Positions 42,055 through 51,157 of a DNA stretch of 64,000 nucleotides are shown piece by piece; positions within the stretch are counted from its first letter, which is position 1, and each line of letters starts with the position of its first letter. The position numbers and the translations under genes are program-made. Location of the stretch: contig NZ_WOXS01000002.1 of NCBI RefSeq assembly GCF_009852415.1, positions 4,566,001-4,630,000 of the forward strand. Direction: 5' to 3'. A model generated the notes under the pieces. That model was not told the DNA's origin. It was given only the letters and a program-made list of their open reading frames with translations, and made no database searches. The stretch comes from Streptomyces sp. Tu 3180. GTDB lineage: Bacteria > Actinomycetota > Actinomycetes > Streptomycetales > Streptomycetaceae.

Positions 42055-43161
42055 TCAGCGCAGGATCCCCTCCAGGAAGTCGCTGCCGAGCCGGGCCACG
42101 ACCGTCACGTCCAGCTGGTGCAGCACGTACCGCCCGCGGCGGCGCGTGGTGACCAGGCCGGCCTTCTTGAGCACGCCCAGGTGCCGGGATATCTCCGGCG
42201 CCGTCATGCCGTGCACCTGCGCCAGCTCGCTGGTGGTGTACGCGCTGCGGGCCAGGTGGCGGCACAGGCGCATGCGGACCGGATGGGACAGCGCCGTCAT
42301 CCGCAGGGCCAGCTGCTCGACCGTCGGCGGGGCGGCGAGCTCGGGGGAGCCGACCGGATAGTGCAGCACCGGCTGCCAGCCGTACCGGTGCAGCACCATC
42401 AGGTGCGGCCAGCCCAGGCTGGTGGGGATCAGCAGCAGCCCGCCGTCCCCGGTGGCGGTACGGCCGTCGCCCAGCTTGTCGACGGTGATCCGGCCGGCGG
42501 CCTCGTCGAGCGTCACCGCCGGGGACACCGCCGCCAGCGCCTCGGCCAGGCCCTTGTGCCGCAGCAGGTCGGTCTTGTGGCGGGTGTCCGCGGCGAGCTG
42601 GTGGCGCAGCCGGGACCAGGTCTCGGCGAAGAACGCCTCGTCGCAGTCCTGGAGGAACTGCCGCAGCCAGGCCCGGATCCGCGGCGGGTCGGCCAGCAGC
42701 CGCTCGGTGAACCGGACCTGGCGCGGCCCCCGCGCGGCGGCCAGCTCCAGCGAACGCCGGCGCAGGCCCTCGTCGGTGAGCGGTCCCGGACCCGGCGTGC
42801 CGTAGGGGAGCGCGCAGGTGAACTCCAGGGCCGCGTCCACGAACTGCTCGTCCGACAGCTTGTCCAGCAGGTCCAGCTCCTCGGTGAGCGTCCCGCCCGG
42901 CAGCGCGCCGCCGCCCGGCAGCCCCGCGCACGGCAGGAACAGGTCCGAGAACGTCGTCCGCCACAGGAAGTCGGCCTCGCACATCCGGTCCGCCAGGTGC
43001 GGGTCGAGCCGCGCGGTCACGCCGGTCACCCAGCCCTGGAGGCCCGGATGGTGCCCCGGCTCGGACAGCGCGTGCAGCGCCATGCCGAGCTCGGCCAGCG
43101 GAGAGGGCACGACGACGGCTCTCTCCGGCCGCAGCCCCGCGACATCGATGCTCACGCTCAT
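42055..43161 (-). CDS. ArsR-type HTH regulator with DUF5937
   Basis: 368 aa from MSVSIDVAGLRPERAVV. A long N-terminal DUF5937 domain (about 1-250) precedes a C-terminal winged helix (ALSHPVRMRLCRHLARSAYT, then GMTAPEISRHLGVLKKAGLV and TTRRRGRYVLHQLD). No cysteine pair typical of metal-sensing ArsR is seen next to the HTH. A 10-bp-arm palindrome lies at 43200-43222, about 40 bp upstream of the start, and is the likely autoregulatory operator. Ligand unknown. It follows the threonine aldolase-like gene on the same strand. Confidence 0.88.
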   Translation of the reverse strand: MSVSIDVAGLRPERAVVVPSPLAELGMALHALSEPGHHPGLQGWVTGVTARLDPHLADRMCEADFLWRTTFSDLFLPCAGLPGGGALPGGTLTEELDLLDKLSDEQFVDAALEFTCALPYGTPGPGPLTDEGLRRRSLELAAARGPRQVRFTERLLADPPRIRAWLRQFLQDCDEAFFAETWSRLRHQLAADTRHKTDLLRHKGLAEALAAVSPAVTLDEAAGRITVDKLGDGRTATGDGGLLLIPTSLGWPHLMVLHRYGWQPVLHYPVGSPELAAPPTVEQLALRMTALSHPVRMRLCRHLARSAYTTSELAQVHGMTAPEISRHLGVLKKAGLVTTRRRGRYVLHQLDVTVVARLGSDFLEGILR

Positions 43162-43199
43162 GCCCACATGGTGCACCCCGCCGCCGGCGACGCCGTCCA

Positions 43200-43222
43200 C
43201 GATTGACGGCCCCCGTCAATCG
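43200..43222. promoter_or_regulatory. Palindromic operator upstream of the ArsR-type gene
   Basis: CGATTGACGG-CCC-CCGTCAATCG, perfect 10-bp arms around 3 bp. It contains TTGACG, which could be a -35, so a protein bound here would compete with RNA polymerase. Position between the aldolase stop (43248) and the regulator start (43161) fits autoregulation. No second copy was noticed in the window. Confidence 0.7.
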
Positions 43223-43247
43223 ACGGGGCCTCCCGCCGGAGCCGGGA

Positions 43248-44465
43248 CTACGCCGGATCGCCCCCGGTCAGCCGCCGCGCGAACTCCGCCGCCGCCGTCC
43301 GCACGTCGTCGGCCGTCAGTTCCAGTCCCGCCGACCGCACGTACACCTCGGTGAAGGACAGGCCCGGCCCCTTCGGGTCCCAGTGGTTGGCGAACAGCGC
43401 GGTCCCCGTCTCCTCGGCCGACCGGATCGCCGCCTCCGCGGCGACCTCGGCGTCGTACGGGAGCCACACCTGGAAGTCGTGCGTGTGCGGCACCTCGGGG
43501 TGGACGCGGGACCAGGGCAGTCCGCCCGCCGCGAGGCCCTCGCGCAGCGCGGCGGCCACCACGCGCGCGTGGGCGACGTACTCCGGCAGCCGGGGCAGCT
43601 CCCGGTCCAGGCCGACGAGGGCCGACAGGGCGGTGGGGAACTGCTGGAAGACGTTGCCGCCGTACCGGTGCCGCCAGGCCCTCGCCTCCTCCACCAGGGC
43701 CGCCGGGCCGGCGAGCGCCGCACCGCCGAAGGCGTCGAGGGACTTGTAGAACGACACGTAGACGCTGTCCGCGAGGCCCGCTATCTCCGCCAGCGGCCGG
43801 CCGAAGTGCTCGGTGCACTCCCACAGGCGGGCCCCGTCGAAGTGCACGACCGCCTCGCGTTCCCGTGCCGCCTCCACCACCCCGGTCAGCTCCTCCCAGG
43901 TGGGCAGCACGAAACCGGCGTCCCGCAGGGGCAGCTCCAGCATCAGCGCGCCGAAGGGCTCCTCGAGGTCGCGCACCTCGGCGGCCGTGGGCAGCCGGGG
44001 CTCGCTCGTCACCCGCACCGGCCGCAACCCGCTGACCTGGCTCAACGCGTTCCGCTCGTACACCTCGGGATGGCTCAGCGCGTGCAGGGCGACCGCCGGG
44101 TTCCCGGTGCGGCCCGCCCAGCAGCGCAGGGCCACCTGCTGGGCCATGGTGCCGGTCGGGAAGAACGCGGCGGCCTCGGTGCCGAGCAGTTCGGCGACCC
44201 GCCCCTCCAGGGCCCCGACGACGCCGTCGCCGTAGACGTCGCACGTCTCGTCGAGGTCGTACACGCTCCCCGCCGCCTCCAGCAGGGCCAGCCGCTCCCG
44301 GAGCGGGGCCAGGAAACCGAGGCGAGCCGGCACGCGCGGGGCGCGGCGCCAGGCGGCGATCCTCCGTTCGCGCAGCGTCGGGGGTGTCCGGTCGCCGGCC
44401 CCGGGGCCGGACGGCCGTTCGTCCCGCACCGTCGTGTCGCTCGTGCCTTCCGCCGTGTCACTCAT
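43248..44465 (-). CDS. Threonine aldolase-like PLP enzyme (beta-eliminating lyase)
   Basis: 405 aa from MSDTAEGTSDTTVRDE. Fold type I PLP enzyme of the low-specificity threonine aldolase family: FFPTGTMAQQVALRCWAG near the cofactor phosphate, AVVHFDGARLWE with the ring-contacting aspartate, and the Schiff-base lysine in VYVSFYKSLDAFGG. Family members split L-threonine or allo-threonine to glycine and acetaldehyde. The first 30 residues are not conserved. Same strand as the ArsR-type regulator, separated by its operator. Three 23-bp repeats lie upstream. Confidence 0.88.
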   Translation of the reverse strand: MSDTAEGTSDTTVRDERPSGPGAGDRTPPTLRERRIAAWRRAPRVPARLGFLAPLRERLALLEAAGSVYDLDETCDVYGDGVVGALEGRVAELLGTEAAAFFPTGTMAQQVALRCWAGRTGNPAVALHALSHPEVYERNALSQVSGLRPVRVTSEPRLPTAAEVRDLEEPFGALMLELPLRDAGFVLPTWEELTGVVEAAREREAVVHFDGARLWECTEHFGRPLAEIAGLADSVYVSFYKSLDAFGGAALAGPAALVEEARAWRHRYGGNVFQQFPTALSALVGLDRELPRLPEYVAHARVVAAALREGLAAGGLPWSRVHPEVPHTHDFQVWLPYDAEVAAEAAIRSAEETGTALFANHWDPKGPGLSFTEVYVRSAGLELTADDVRTAAAEFARRLTGGDPA

Positions 44466-44517
44466 GGCCGCGATCATCCCGCGCCGCCGTCCGCGCGGGC
44501 ATCCGCATTTCCGCGCA

Positions 44518-44593
44518 CGAGCGCGCCGGGTTCCCGCGCACGAGGCACGAGCGCGCCGGGTTCCCGCGCACGAGCGCGCCGGGTTCCCGCACA
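44518..44593 (+). repeat. Three copies of a 23-bp repeat
   Basis: Units at 44518-44540, 44548-44570 and 44571-44593 share CGAGCGCGCCGGGTTCCCG plus CGCA; the last has one change and the first two are separated by 7 bp. They lie between the divergent aldolase-like and DUF2520 genes. The core GCGCGCCGGGTTCCCGCGC is GC-rich and partly self-complementary. Not a CRISPR, since no unique spacers are present. Confidence 0.8.
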
Positions 44594-44724
44594 CGCGTGT
44601 GCCGCGGCGGCGTACGGAAACCCACAGCCTGTGGACAACCGACCACCGCCGGAACCGATCGCGTTAACATGACGAGAAATCGTCCGGTACCCCGAGCGGA
44701 CTGGAACGGGAAGGCCGCCGTCGC

Positions 44725-45678
44725 GTGAACACAACCCCACAGCCAGATCCCAGGGACCGTCCCGCGCGGCTCACCGTCGGCGTCGTCGGCGCCGGACGCG
44801 TGGGCCCCGCCCTGGCCGCGTCCCTCCAGCTCGCCGGGCACCGGCCGGTGGCCGTCTCCGCGGTCTCCGACGCCTCCCGCCGGCGCGCCGGGCAGATGCT
44901 CCCCGACGTGCCGGTGGTGCCGCCCGCCGACGTCCTCGAGCGGTCCGAGCTGGTCCTGCTGACGGTGCCGGACGACGCCCTGCCCGGCCTCGTCGCCGGG
45001 CTCGCCGACACCGGCGCGGTGCGGCCGGGGCAGCTCCTCGTGCACACCTCCGGGCGGTACGGCGCGAAGGTGCTCGACCCCGCCCTGCGGGCCGGTGCGC
45101 TGCCGCTGGCCCTGCACCCCGCGATGACCTTCACCGGCACCCCGGTCGACGTGCAGCGCCTCGCCGGGTGCTCCTTCGGCGTCACCGCGCCCGAGGAACT
45201 GCGGCTGGCCGCCGAGGCCCTCGTGATCGAGATGGGCGGCGAGCCGGAGTGGATCGCCGAGGAGAACCGCCCGCTGTACCACGCGGCCCTCGCCCTGGGC
45301 GCCAACCACCTGGTCACCCTCGTCGCCCAGTCCCTGGAGCTGCTGCGCGCCGCCGGCGTCGGGGCCCCCGACCGGATGCTCGGCCCGCTGCTCGGCGCCG
45401 CCCTGGACAACGCACTGCGCTCCGGTGACGCGGCCCTCACCGGCCCGGTCGCGCGCGGTGACGCGGGCACGGTCGCCGCGCACGTCGCCGAACTGCGCAG
45501 GCACGCCCCGCAGACCGTGGCCGGCTACCTGGCGATGGCCCGCGCGACCGCCGACCGGGCGCTCGCCCACGGACTGCTGAAGCCGGAACTCGCCGAGGAC
45601 CTCCTCGGGGTACTCGCCGACGGAGCCGCCGGCACCGACGGCCCGGAAAGCCCGGACGGCACGGGGGAGACCCGATGA
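44725..45678 (+). CDS. Rossmann-fold and DUF2520 domain protein
   Basis: 317 aa from GTG (VNTTPQPDPRDRPARL). N-terminal NAD(P)-binding Rossmann fold with VGVVGAGRVGPALAASLQLA (residues 18-37), then VLLTVPDDALPGL, and a C-terminal helical DUF2520 domain (YHAALALGANHLVTLVAQSL). The architecture resembles pyrroline-5-carboxylate or ketopantoate reductases. It stands at the head of a cluster with panC, nadB, nadC and coaX, 70 bp before panC. The context makes a ketopantoate-reductase-like activity conceivable, but this is inference. Confidence 0.88.
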   Translation: MNTTPQPDPRDRPARLTVGVVGAGRVGPALAASLQLAGHRPVAVSAVSDASRRRAGQMLPDVPVVPPADVLERSELVLLTVPDDALPGLVAGLADTGAVRPGQLLVHTSGRYGAKVLDPALRAGALPLALHPAMTFTGTPVDVQRLAGCSFGVTAPEELRLAAEALVIEMGGEPEWIAEENRPLYHAALALGANHLVTLVAQSLELLRAAGVGAPDRMLGPLLGAALDNALRSGDAALTGPVARGDAGTVAAHVAELRRHAPQTVAGYLAMARATADRALAHGLLKPELAEDLLGVLADGAAGTDGPESPDGTGETR

Positions 45679-45748
45679 GCCCCGCCGGCCGCCCCGCCCC
45701 CCACCACAGCCGCACCACGACGCGCGCGTCCCGGAACGGAGCCGCCCG

Positions 45749-46750
45749 ATGACCACCACCCTGCTGCGCACCGCCGGTGAACTGCACGCCCGCGCGCGTA
45801 CCGGCCGCCGCGCCGTCGTGATGACCATGGGCGCCCTGCACGAGGGCCACGCCACACTGATCCGCACCGCGCGCGAGATCGCCGGTCCAGAGGGCGAGGT
45901 CGTGGTCACCGTGTTCGTCAACCCGCTGCAGTTCGGCGCGGGCGAGGACCTGGACCGCTATCCGCGCACCCTGGACGCCGACCTCAAGCTCGCCGAGCAG
46001 TCGGGCGCCGACGCCGTCTTCGCCCCCGCCGTCGACGAGGTCTACCCGGGCGGCGAGCCCCAGGTCCGGATCAGCGCCGGCCCCATGGGCGAACGCCTCG
46101 AGGGCGCCGCCCGTCCCGGCCACTTCGACGGCATGCTCACCGTCGTCGCCAAGCTGCTCCACCTCACCCGCCCCGACGTCGCCCTCTACGGCCAGAAGGA
46201 CGCCCAGCAGCTCGCCCTGATCCGGCGCATGGTGCGGGACCTGAACTTCGGCGTCGAGATCGTCGGCGTGCCCACCGTCCGCGAGGAGGACGGGCTCGCC
46301 CTGTCCAGCCGCAACCGCTACCTCTCGCCCCGGGAGCGGCGCACCGCGCTCGCCCTGTCCCGGGCGCTGTTCGCGGGCCGGGACCGGCACGCCGCCCAGG
46401 AGGCGCTGCGCGCGCGGGCCCGCGAAGTGCCCACCTCGCGCGCGCGGGTCGAGGCGCTCAGCGCCATGGGGGAGTCCCGCGCGGCGGCCGACGCGCACGC
46501 CGTCGCCGCCACCACCGCCGGCGGCCCGGCGGCCGTCCGCGCCGCCGCCCGCCTGGTCCTCGACGAGGCCGCCCGCCTCGACCCGCCCCTCGCCCTGGAC
46601 TACCTGGCCCTGGTCGACCCGTCCGACTTCACCGAGATCGGCGACGACTTCACCGGCGAGGCCGTCCTCGCCGTGGCCGCCCGGGTGGGCACCACCCGCC
46701 TGATCGACAACGTCCCCCTGACCTTCGGAACGTTCGGAGCCGCCTCGTGA
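45749..46750 (+). CDS. panC: Pantothenate synthetase
   Basis: 333 aa (MTTTLLRTAGELHARARTGR). Condenses pantoate with beta-alanine using ATP. Motifs of the cytidylyltransferase-like fold: MTMGALHEGHATLIRTAR (HxGH type), FVNPLQFGAGEDLDRYPR, YGQKDAQQLALIRRMV and the LSSRNRYL region that replaces KMSKS. About 30 residues longer than E. coli PanC, mainly in the C-terminal half. Its TGA overlaps the nadB GTG, so the pantothenate and NAD genes are translationally coupled. Confidence 0.96.
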   Translation: MTTTLLRTAGELHARARTGRRAVVMTMGALHEGHATLIRTAREIAGPEGEVVVTVFVNPLQFGAGEDLDRYPRTLDADLKLAEQSGADAVFAPAVDEVYPGGEPQVRISAGPMGERLEGAARPGHFDGMLTVVAKLLHLTRPDVALYGQKDAQQLALIRRMVRDLNFGVEIVGVPTVREEDGLALSSRNRYLSPRERRTALALSRALFAGRDRHAAQEALRARAREVPTSRARVEALSAMGESRAAADAHAVAATTAGGPAAVRAAARLVLDEAARLDPPLALDYLALVDPSDFTEIGDDFTGEAVLAVAARVGTTRLIDNVPLTFGTFGAAS

Positions 46751-48459
46751 CCAGCACAGGCATACGACTGCACGCGCCCGCGCCCGGGTGGTCCATCGCC
46801 GCGGACGTCGTGGTCGTCGGCTCCGGCGTCGCCGGCCTCACCGCGGCCCTGCGCTGCGAGGCCGCCGGCCTGACCACCGTGGTCGTCACCAAGGCCCGGC
46901 TCGACGACGGCTCCACCCGCTGGGCCCAGGGCGGCATCGCCGCGGCCCTCGGCGAGGGCGACACCCCCGAGCAGCACCTGGACGACACCCTGGTCGCGGG
47001 CGCCGGCCTGTGCGACGAGGAGGCGGTCCGCCTCCTCGTCACCGAGGGCCCCGACGCCGTACGCCGCCTGATCGCCACCGGCGCGCAGTTCGACGAGTCC
47101 GCCGAGGGCGGTCTGGAGCTCACCCGGGAGGGCGGCCACCACCGCCGCCGCATCGCCCACGCGGGCGGCGACGCCACCGGCGCCGAGATCTCCCGCGCCC
47201 TGGTCGAGGCGGTCCGCGCGCGCGGGATGCGCACCATCGAGAACGCGCTCGTCCTGGACCTCCTCACGGACGCCGACGGCCGCACCGCCGGCGTCACCCT
47301 GCACGTCATGGGCGAGGGCCAGCACGACGGCGTGGGAGCCGTCCACGCCCCGGCCGTCGTCCTGGCCACCGGCGGCATGGGCCAGGTCTTCTCCGCGACC
47401 ACGAACCCCGCCGTCTCCACGGGCGACGGCGTGGCCCTCGCCCTGCGCGCGGGCGCCGAGGTGAGCGACCTCGAGTTCGTCCAGTTCCACCCCACCGTCC
47501 TCTTCCTCGGACCCGACGCGGAGGGCCAGCAGCCCCTGGTCTCCGAGGCGGTCCGCGGCGAGGGCGCCCACCTGGTGGACGCCGACGGCGTGCGCTTCAT
47601 GGCCGGGCAGCACGAGCTGGCCGAACTCGCGCCCCGGGACATCGTCGCCAAGGGCATCATGCGCCGCATGCGGGAGCAGGACGCCGAGCACATGTACCTC
47701 GACGCCCGCCACTTCGGCGCCGAGATGTGGGAGCACCGCTTCCCGACGATCCTCGCCGCCTGCCGCGCCCACGGCATCGACCCGGTCACCGAGCCCGTCC
47801 CGGTCGCCCCGGCCGCCCACTACGCCTCCGGCGGCGTCCGCACCGACTCCCACGGCCGCACCACCGTCCCCGGCCTGTACGCGTGCGGCGAGGTCGCCTG
47901 CACCGGCGTGCACGGCGCCAACCGCCTGGCCTCCAACTCCCTCCTGGAGGGACTGGTCTACGCCGAGCGCATCGCCGCCGACATCGCCGCCGGCCGGGAC
48001 ACCCTCCACGCGCGCGTGCCGCAGCCCCTCCCGCAGTCCGACCGTCCCGCGCACCCCCTCCTCCCCCCGGAGGCCCGCTTCGCCATCCAGCGGACCATGA
48101 CCGCGGGAGCCGGCGTCCTGCGCTCCGCCGCGTCCCTCTCCGAGGCCGCCGACCGGTTGCACCACCTGCACGCCGAAGCCCGCGACGCCCTCGAGGAGAA
48201 CGGCAAGACCGCCGAGCCCGGCGTCGACACCTGGGAGGCCACCAACCTCCTGTGCGTGGCCCGCGTCCTGGTCGCCGCCGCGCGGCGGCGCGAGGAGACC
48301 CGCGGCTGCCACTGGCGCGAGGACCGCCCCGAGCGCGACGACGCGGCCTGGCGCCGCCACATCGTCGTACGGCTGAATCCGGACCGATCGCTGGCGGTGC
48401 GCACCACCGACACCACAGACTTCCCCCCGACCCTCCCTCACCAGGCCCAGGAGCAGTGA
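46747..48459 (+). CDS. nadB: L-aspartate oxidase
   Basis: 570 aa from a GTG overlapping the panC stop. FAD enzyme that oxidises aspartate to iminoaspartate, first step of NAD synthesis. FAD-binding VVVVGSGVAGLTAALRCEAA (residues about 20-39), active-site STRWAQGGIAAAL, FHPTVLF, and HYASGGVRTDSHGRT followed by GLYACGEVACTGVHGANRLA are all conserved. nadA is not in the window. The stop overlaps the first possible start of nadC. Confidence 0.96.
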   Translation: MTSTGIRLHAPAPGWSIAADVVVVGSGVAGLTAALRCEAAGLTTVVVTKARLDDGSTRWAQGGIAAALGEGDTPEQHLDDTLVAGAGLCDEEAVRLLVTEGPDAVRRLIATGAQFDESAEGGLELTREGGHHRRRIAHAGGDATGAEISRALVEAVRARGMRTIENALVLDLLTDADGRTAGVTLHVMGEGQHDGVGAVHAPAVVLATGGMGQVFSATTNPAVSTGDGVALALRAGAEVSDLEFVQFHPTVLFLGPDAEGQQPLVSEAVRGEGAHLVDADGVRFMAGQHELAELAPRDIVAKGIMRRMREQDAEHMYLDARHFGAEMWEHRFPTILAACRAHGIDPVTEPVPVAPAAHYASGGVRTDSHGRTTVPGLYACGEVACTGVHGANRLASNSLLEGLVYAERIAADIAAGRDTLHARVPQPLPQSDRPAHPLLPPEARFAIQRTMTAGAGVLRSAASLSEAADRLHHLHAEARDALEENGKTAEPGVDTWEATNLLCVARVLVAAARRREETRGCHWREDRPERDDAAWRRHIVVRLNPDRSLAVRTTDTTDFPPTLPHQAQEQ

Positions 48460-48464
48460 CAGCA

Positions 48465-49439
48465 GTGACCACCCCCGACCTTCCCCTCGTCCCGTCCGGT
48501 GGCTGCGGCGACGGCTGCGCCTGCGGCGCGGACGACGAGGCGTACCCGGAGTGCGGCCTCGACCCCGCGCTCGCCCAGCTCCTGGCCGACGCGGGCCTCG
48601 ACCCGGTCGAGGTCGAGGACATCGCAGGGGTCGCCCTCCAGGAGGACCTGGCCCACGGCGTGGACGTGACGACGGTCGCGACCATCCCGGAGGACGCCGT
48701 GGCCACCGCCGACTTCACGGCGCGCGAGGCGGGCACCGTGGCGGGCCTCAGGATCGCCGAGGCGGTCATGTCGGTGGTGTGCACCGAGGAGTTCGAGGTC
48801 GAACGCCACACGGAGGACGGCGACCGCGTCGAGGCGGGGCAGAAGCTCCTCTCCGTCACCGCCCGCACCCGCGACCTGCTCACCGCCGAGCGCAGCGCGC
48901 TCAACCTCCTGTGCCGCCTGTCGGGCATCGCGACGGCCACCCGCGCGTGGGCGGACGTCCTCGAGGGCACCGGGGCCAGGATCCGCGACACCCGCAAGAC
49001 CACGCCGGGCCTGCGCAGCCTGGAGAAGTTCGCCGTGCGCTGCGGCGGTGGCGTCAACCACCGCATGTCCCTGTCGGACGCGGCCCTGGTCAAGGACAAC
49101 CACGTGGTGGCCGCCGGCGGCGTCGCCGAGGCCTTCCGCGCGGTCCGCGAACGCTTCCCCGACGTCCCGATCGAGGTCGAGGTCGACACCCTCCACCAGC
49201 TCCGCGAGGTCCTGGACGCCGGCGCCGACCTGATCCTGCTGGACAACTTCACGCCCGGCGAGTGCGAGGAGGCCGTGGCCCTGGTGGCCGGCCGCGCCGC
49301 CCTGGAGGCCTCCGGCCGCCTCACCCTCGCCAACGCCAAGGCGTACGCCGACACGGGCGTCGACTACCTCGCCGTGGGAGCCCTCACCCACTCCTCGCCG
49401 ATCCTCGACATCGGCCTCGACCTGCGAGCCGCGGAGTAG
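48465..49439 (+). CDS. nadC: Nicotinate-nucleotide pyrophosphorylase (carboxylating)
   Basis: 324 aa from GTG 48465 (VTTPDLPLVPSGG); GTG 48456, which overlaps the nadB stop, would add three residues. Converts quinolinate and PRPP to nicotinate mononucleotide. Motifs: ERSALNLLCRLSGIATATR, RDTRKTTPGLR, CGGGVNHRMSLSD and DLILLDNFTPGECEEAV. Before the enzyme core there is a 30-residue extension with a cysteine cluster (GGCGDGCACG) that looks like a metal or redox site; this is unusual for the family. coaX follows after 4 bp. Confidence 0.96.
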   Translation: MTTPDLPLVPSGGCGDGCACGADDEAYPECGLDPALAQLLADAGLDPVEVEDIAGVALQEDLAHGVDVTTVATIPEDAVATADFTAREAGTVAGLRIAEAVMSVVCTEEFEVERHTEDGDRVEAGQKLLSVTARTRDLLTAERSALNLLCRLSGIATATRAWADVLEGTGARIRDTRKTTPGLRSLEKFAVRCGGGVNHRMSLSDAALVKDNHVVAAGGVAEAFRAVRERFPDVPIEVEVDTLHQLREVLDAGADLILLDNFTPGECEEAVALVAGRAALEASGRLTLANAKAYADTGVDYLAVGALTHSSPILDIGLDLRAAE

Positions 49440-49443
49440 GGCC

Positions 49444-50241
49444 ATGCTGCTGACGATCGACGTGGGCAACACGCACACCGTCCTGGGCCTGTTCGACGGC
49501 GACGACATCGTCGAGCACTGGCGCATCTCCACGGACGCGCGCCGCACCGCCGACGAGCTCGCGGTCCTCCTCCAGGGCCTGATGGGCATGCACCCCCTCC
49601 TCGGCGACGAGCTGGGCGACGGCATCGACGGCATCGCCATCTGCGCGACCGTCCCCTCCGTGCTGCACGAACTGCGCGAGGTGACCCGCCGCTACTACGG
49701 CGACGTCCCCGCCGTCCTCGTCGAGCCGGGCGTCAAGACGGGGGTCCCCATCCTCACCGACAACCCCAAGGAGGTCGGCGCGGACCGCATCATCAACGCG
49801 GTCGCCGCGGTCGACCTCTACGGCGGCCCGGCCATCGTCGTCGACTTCGGCACGGCGACGACGTTCGACGCGGTCAGCGCGCGCGGGGAGTACGTCGGCG
49901 GGGTCATCGCCCCCGGCATCGAGATCTCCGTCGAGGCCCTCGGCGTCCGCGGCGCCCAGCTCCGCAAGATCGAGGTGGCGCGCCCCCGCAGCGTGATCGG
50001 CAAGAACACGGTCGAGGCGATGCAGTCCGGCATCATCTACGGCTTCGCCGGCCAGGTCGACGGCGTCGTCAACCGCATGGCCCGGGAACTCGCCGCCGAC
50101 CCCGACGACGTGACGGTCATCGCGACGGGCGGGCTGGCCCCGATGGTCCTGGGCGAGTCCTCGGTCATCGACGAGCACGAGCCCTGGCTGACACTGATCG
50201 GCCTGCGCCTGGTGTACGAGCGGAACGTGTCGCGCATGTAG
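49444..50241 (+). CDS. coaX: Type III pantothenate kinase
   Basis: 265 aa (MLLTIDVGNTHTVLGLFDGD). ASKHA-type kinase, first step of CoA synthesis from pantothenate, unaffected by CoA feedback in studied members. Motifs: phosphate-binding DVGNTHT near the start, GVKTGVPILTDNPKEVGADR for pantothenate, VDFGTATTFDAVSARGEYVG, and VIATGGLAP. It ends the cluster DUF2520-panC-nadB-nadC-coaX, where pantothenate, NAD and CoA genes are joined. Confidence 0.96.
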   Translation: MLLTIDVGNTHTVLGLFDGDDIVEHWRISTDARRTADELAVLLQGLMGMHPLLGDELGDGIDGIAICATVPSVLHELREVTRRYYGDVPAVLVEPGVKTGVPILTDNPKEVGADRIINAVAAVDLYGGPAIVVDFGTATTFDAVSARGEYVGGVIAPGIEISVEALGVRGAQLRKIEVARPRSVIGKNTVEAMQSGIIYGFAGQVDGVVNRMARELAADPDDVTVIATGGLAPMVLGESSVIDEHEPWLTLIGLRLVYERNVSRM

Positions 50242-50406
50242 CGGACGCCCGGGACCGGTGCGGGCGGGGACGGACCGCCCGCACCGGCCCCGCCCGTCCC
50301 CGCCCCGGCCCCGGGCGCTGCGCGCCCCCCGCCCACCCGGGTGGCGCCTCCGCGCCACACCCGTTCCCTGTGCACGTTTTGTCTGATTAGCGCGTATCGT
50401 CGCCGC

Positions 50407-51071
50407 ATGCCCACGCCCTACGGATCCCGCGGCGGCATGGCGTTCGGCGTGGAGGAGCTGCGCGTGCTCCGCCGTGCCCTCGCCCTCGCCCTCCACCCCG
50501 CCACCGCCTCGGCCGACGACGTCCAGGACTGCCTCCGCCTCGCCGAGTCCCTCGACGAGGCGACGCGGGAGAGCGCCCGGCTGCGCGCCTTCCTCGTGGC
50601 CGACCTCGGCCGCTACCGCGCCGCCCTCCCCGGCACCGCCGTCGGCTACCTCGCGCTCCTGGAGGAGGCGCTGGGCGCCGGATACCGCCCCGACCCCGAC
50701 GACCTCGCCGCCCTGCGGGCCCTGCGCGGCAACCCCACCGCCGCCGCCCTCCTGCACCGCTGCCGGCTCCTCGCCGAACAGGACGTGCGCGCCCGCCTCG
50801 CCCGCCGCACGGTGCGGGTGACCGCCCCCGCCGCCGGTCTCCCCACCGTCCCCGCCTCCCGGACCCGCCTCCTCGCCCTCCCCGGGGGCATGGCCGCCGC
50901 CACCGAGGACCCCCGGAAGAAGCCCGCGCAGCGTCCGGCCGCCCCCAGCCCCGTCCCGCGCCCGCCCCCGGCGCGCCGCAGCCCGCCCGCCCCGTCCCCA
51001 CCCCGGGCGAGGTCTTCCCCCGGCGCAGGCCCACCCCACCCCCGGCCGGCCGGCGGCTGGCCGCGGGCTGA
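50407..51071 (+). CDS. Conserved actinobacterial protein, apparent frameshift near its C-terminus
   Basis: Starts at MPTPYGSRGGMAFGVEELRV. The helical first 170 residues (LRVLRRALALALHPATASAD, RYRAALPGTAVGYLALLEEA) are in one frame. Past about 50930-50990 the third-position GC signal moves to another frame, which reads RPVPTPGEVFPRRRPTPPPA and stops at 51071. The original frame instead runs on through two later genes with poor codon usage. A single missing base in the C-rich stretch would explain this: sequencing error or real mutation. Total expected length about 221 aa. Function unknown. Confidence 0.7.
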
Positions 51072-51157
51072 CGCGGACCGAGGCGGGCCGGCGCGGGCCG
51101 GGGTCGCCGCCCCGACCCCCGCCCGCTCGCCCGCGCTCCCCTGGCTACCCTGGATCC

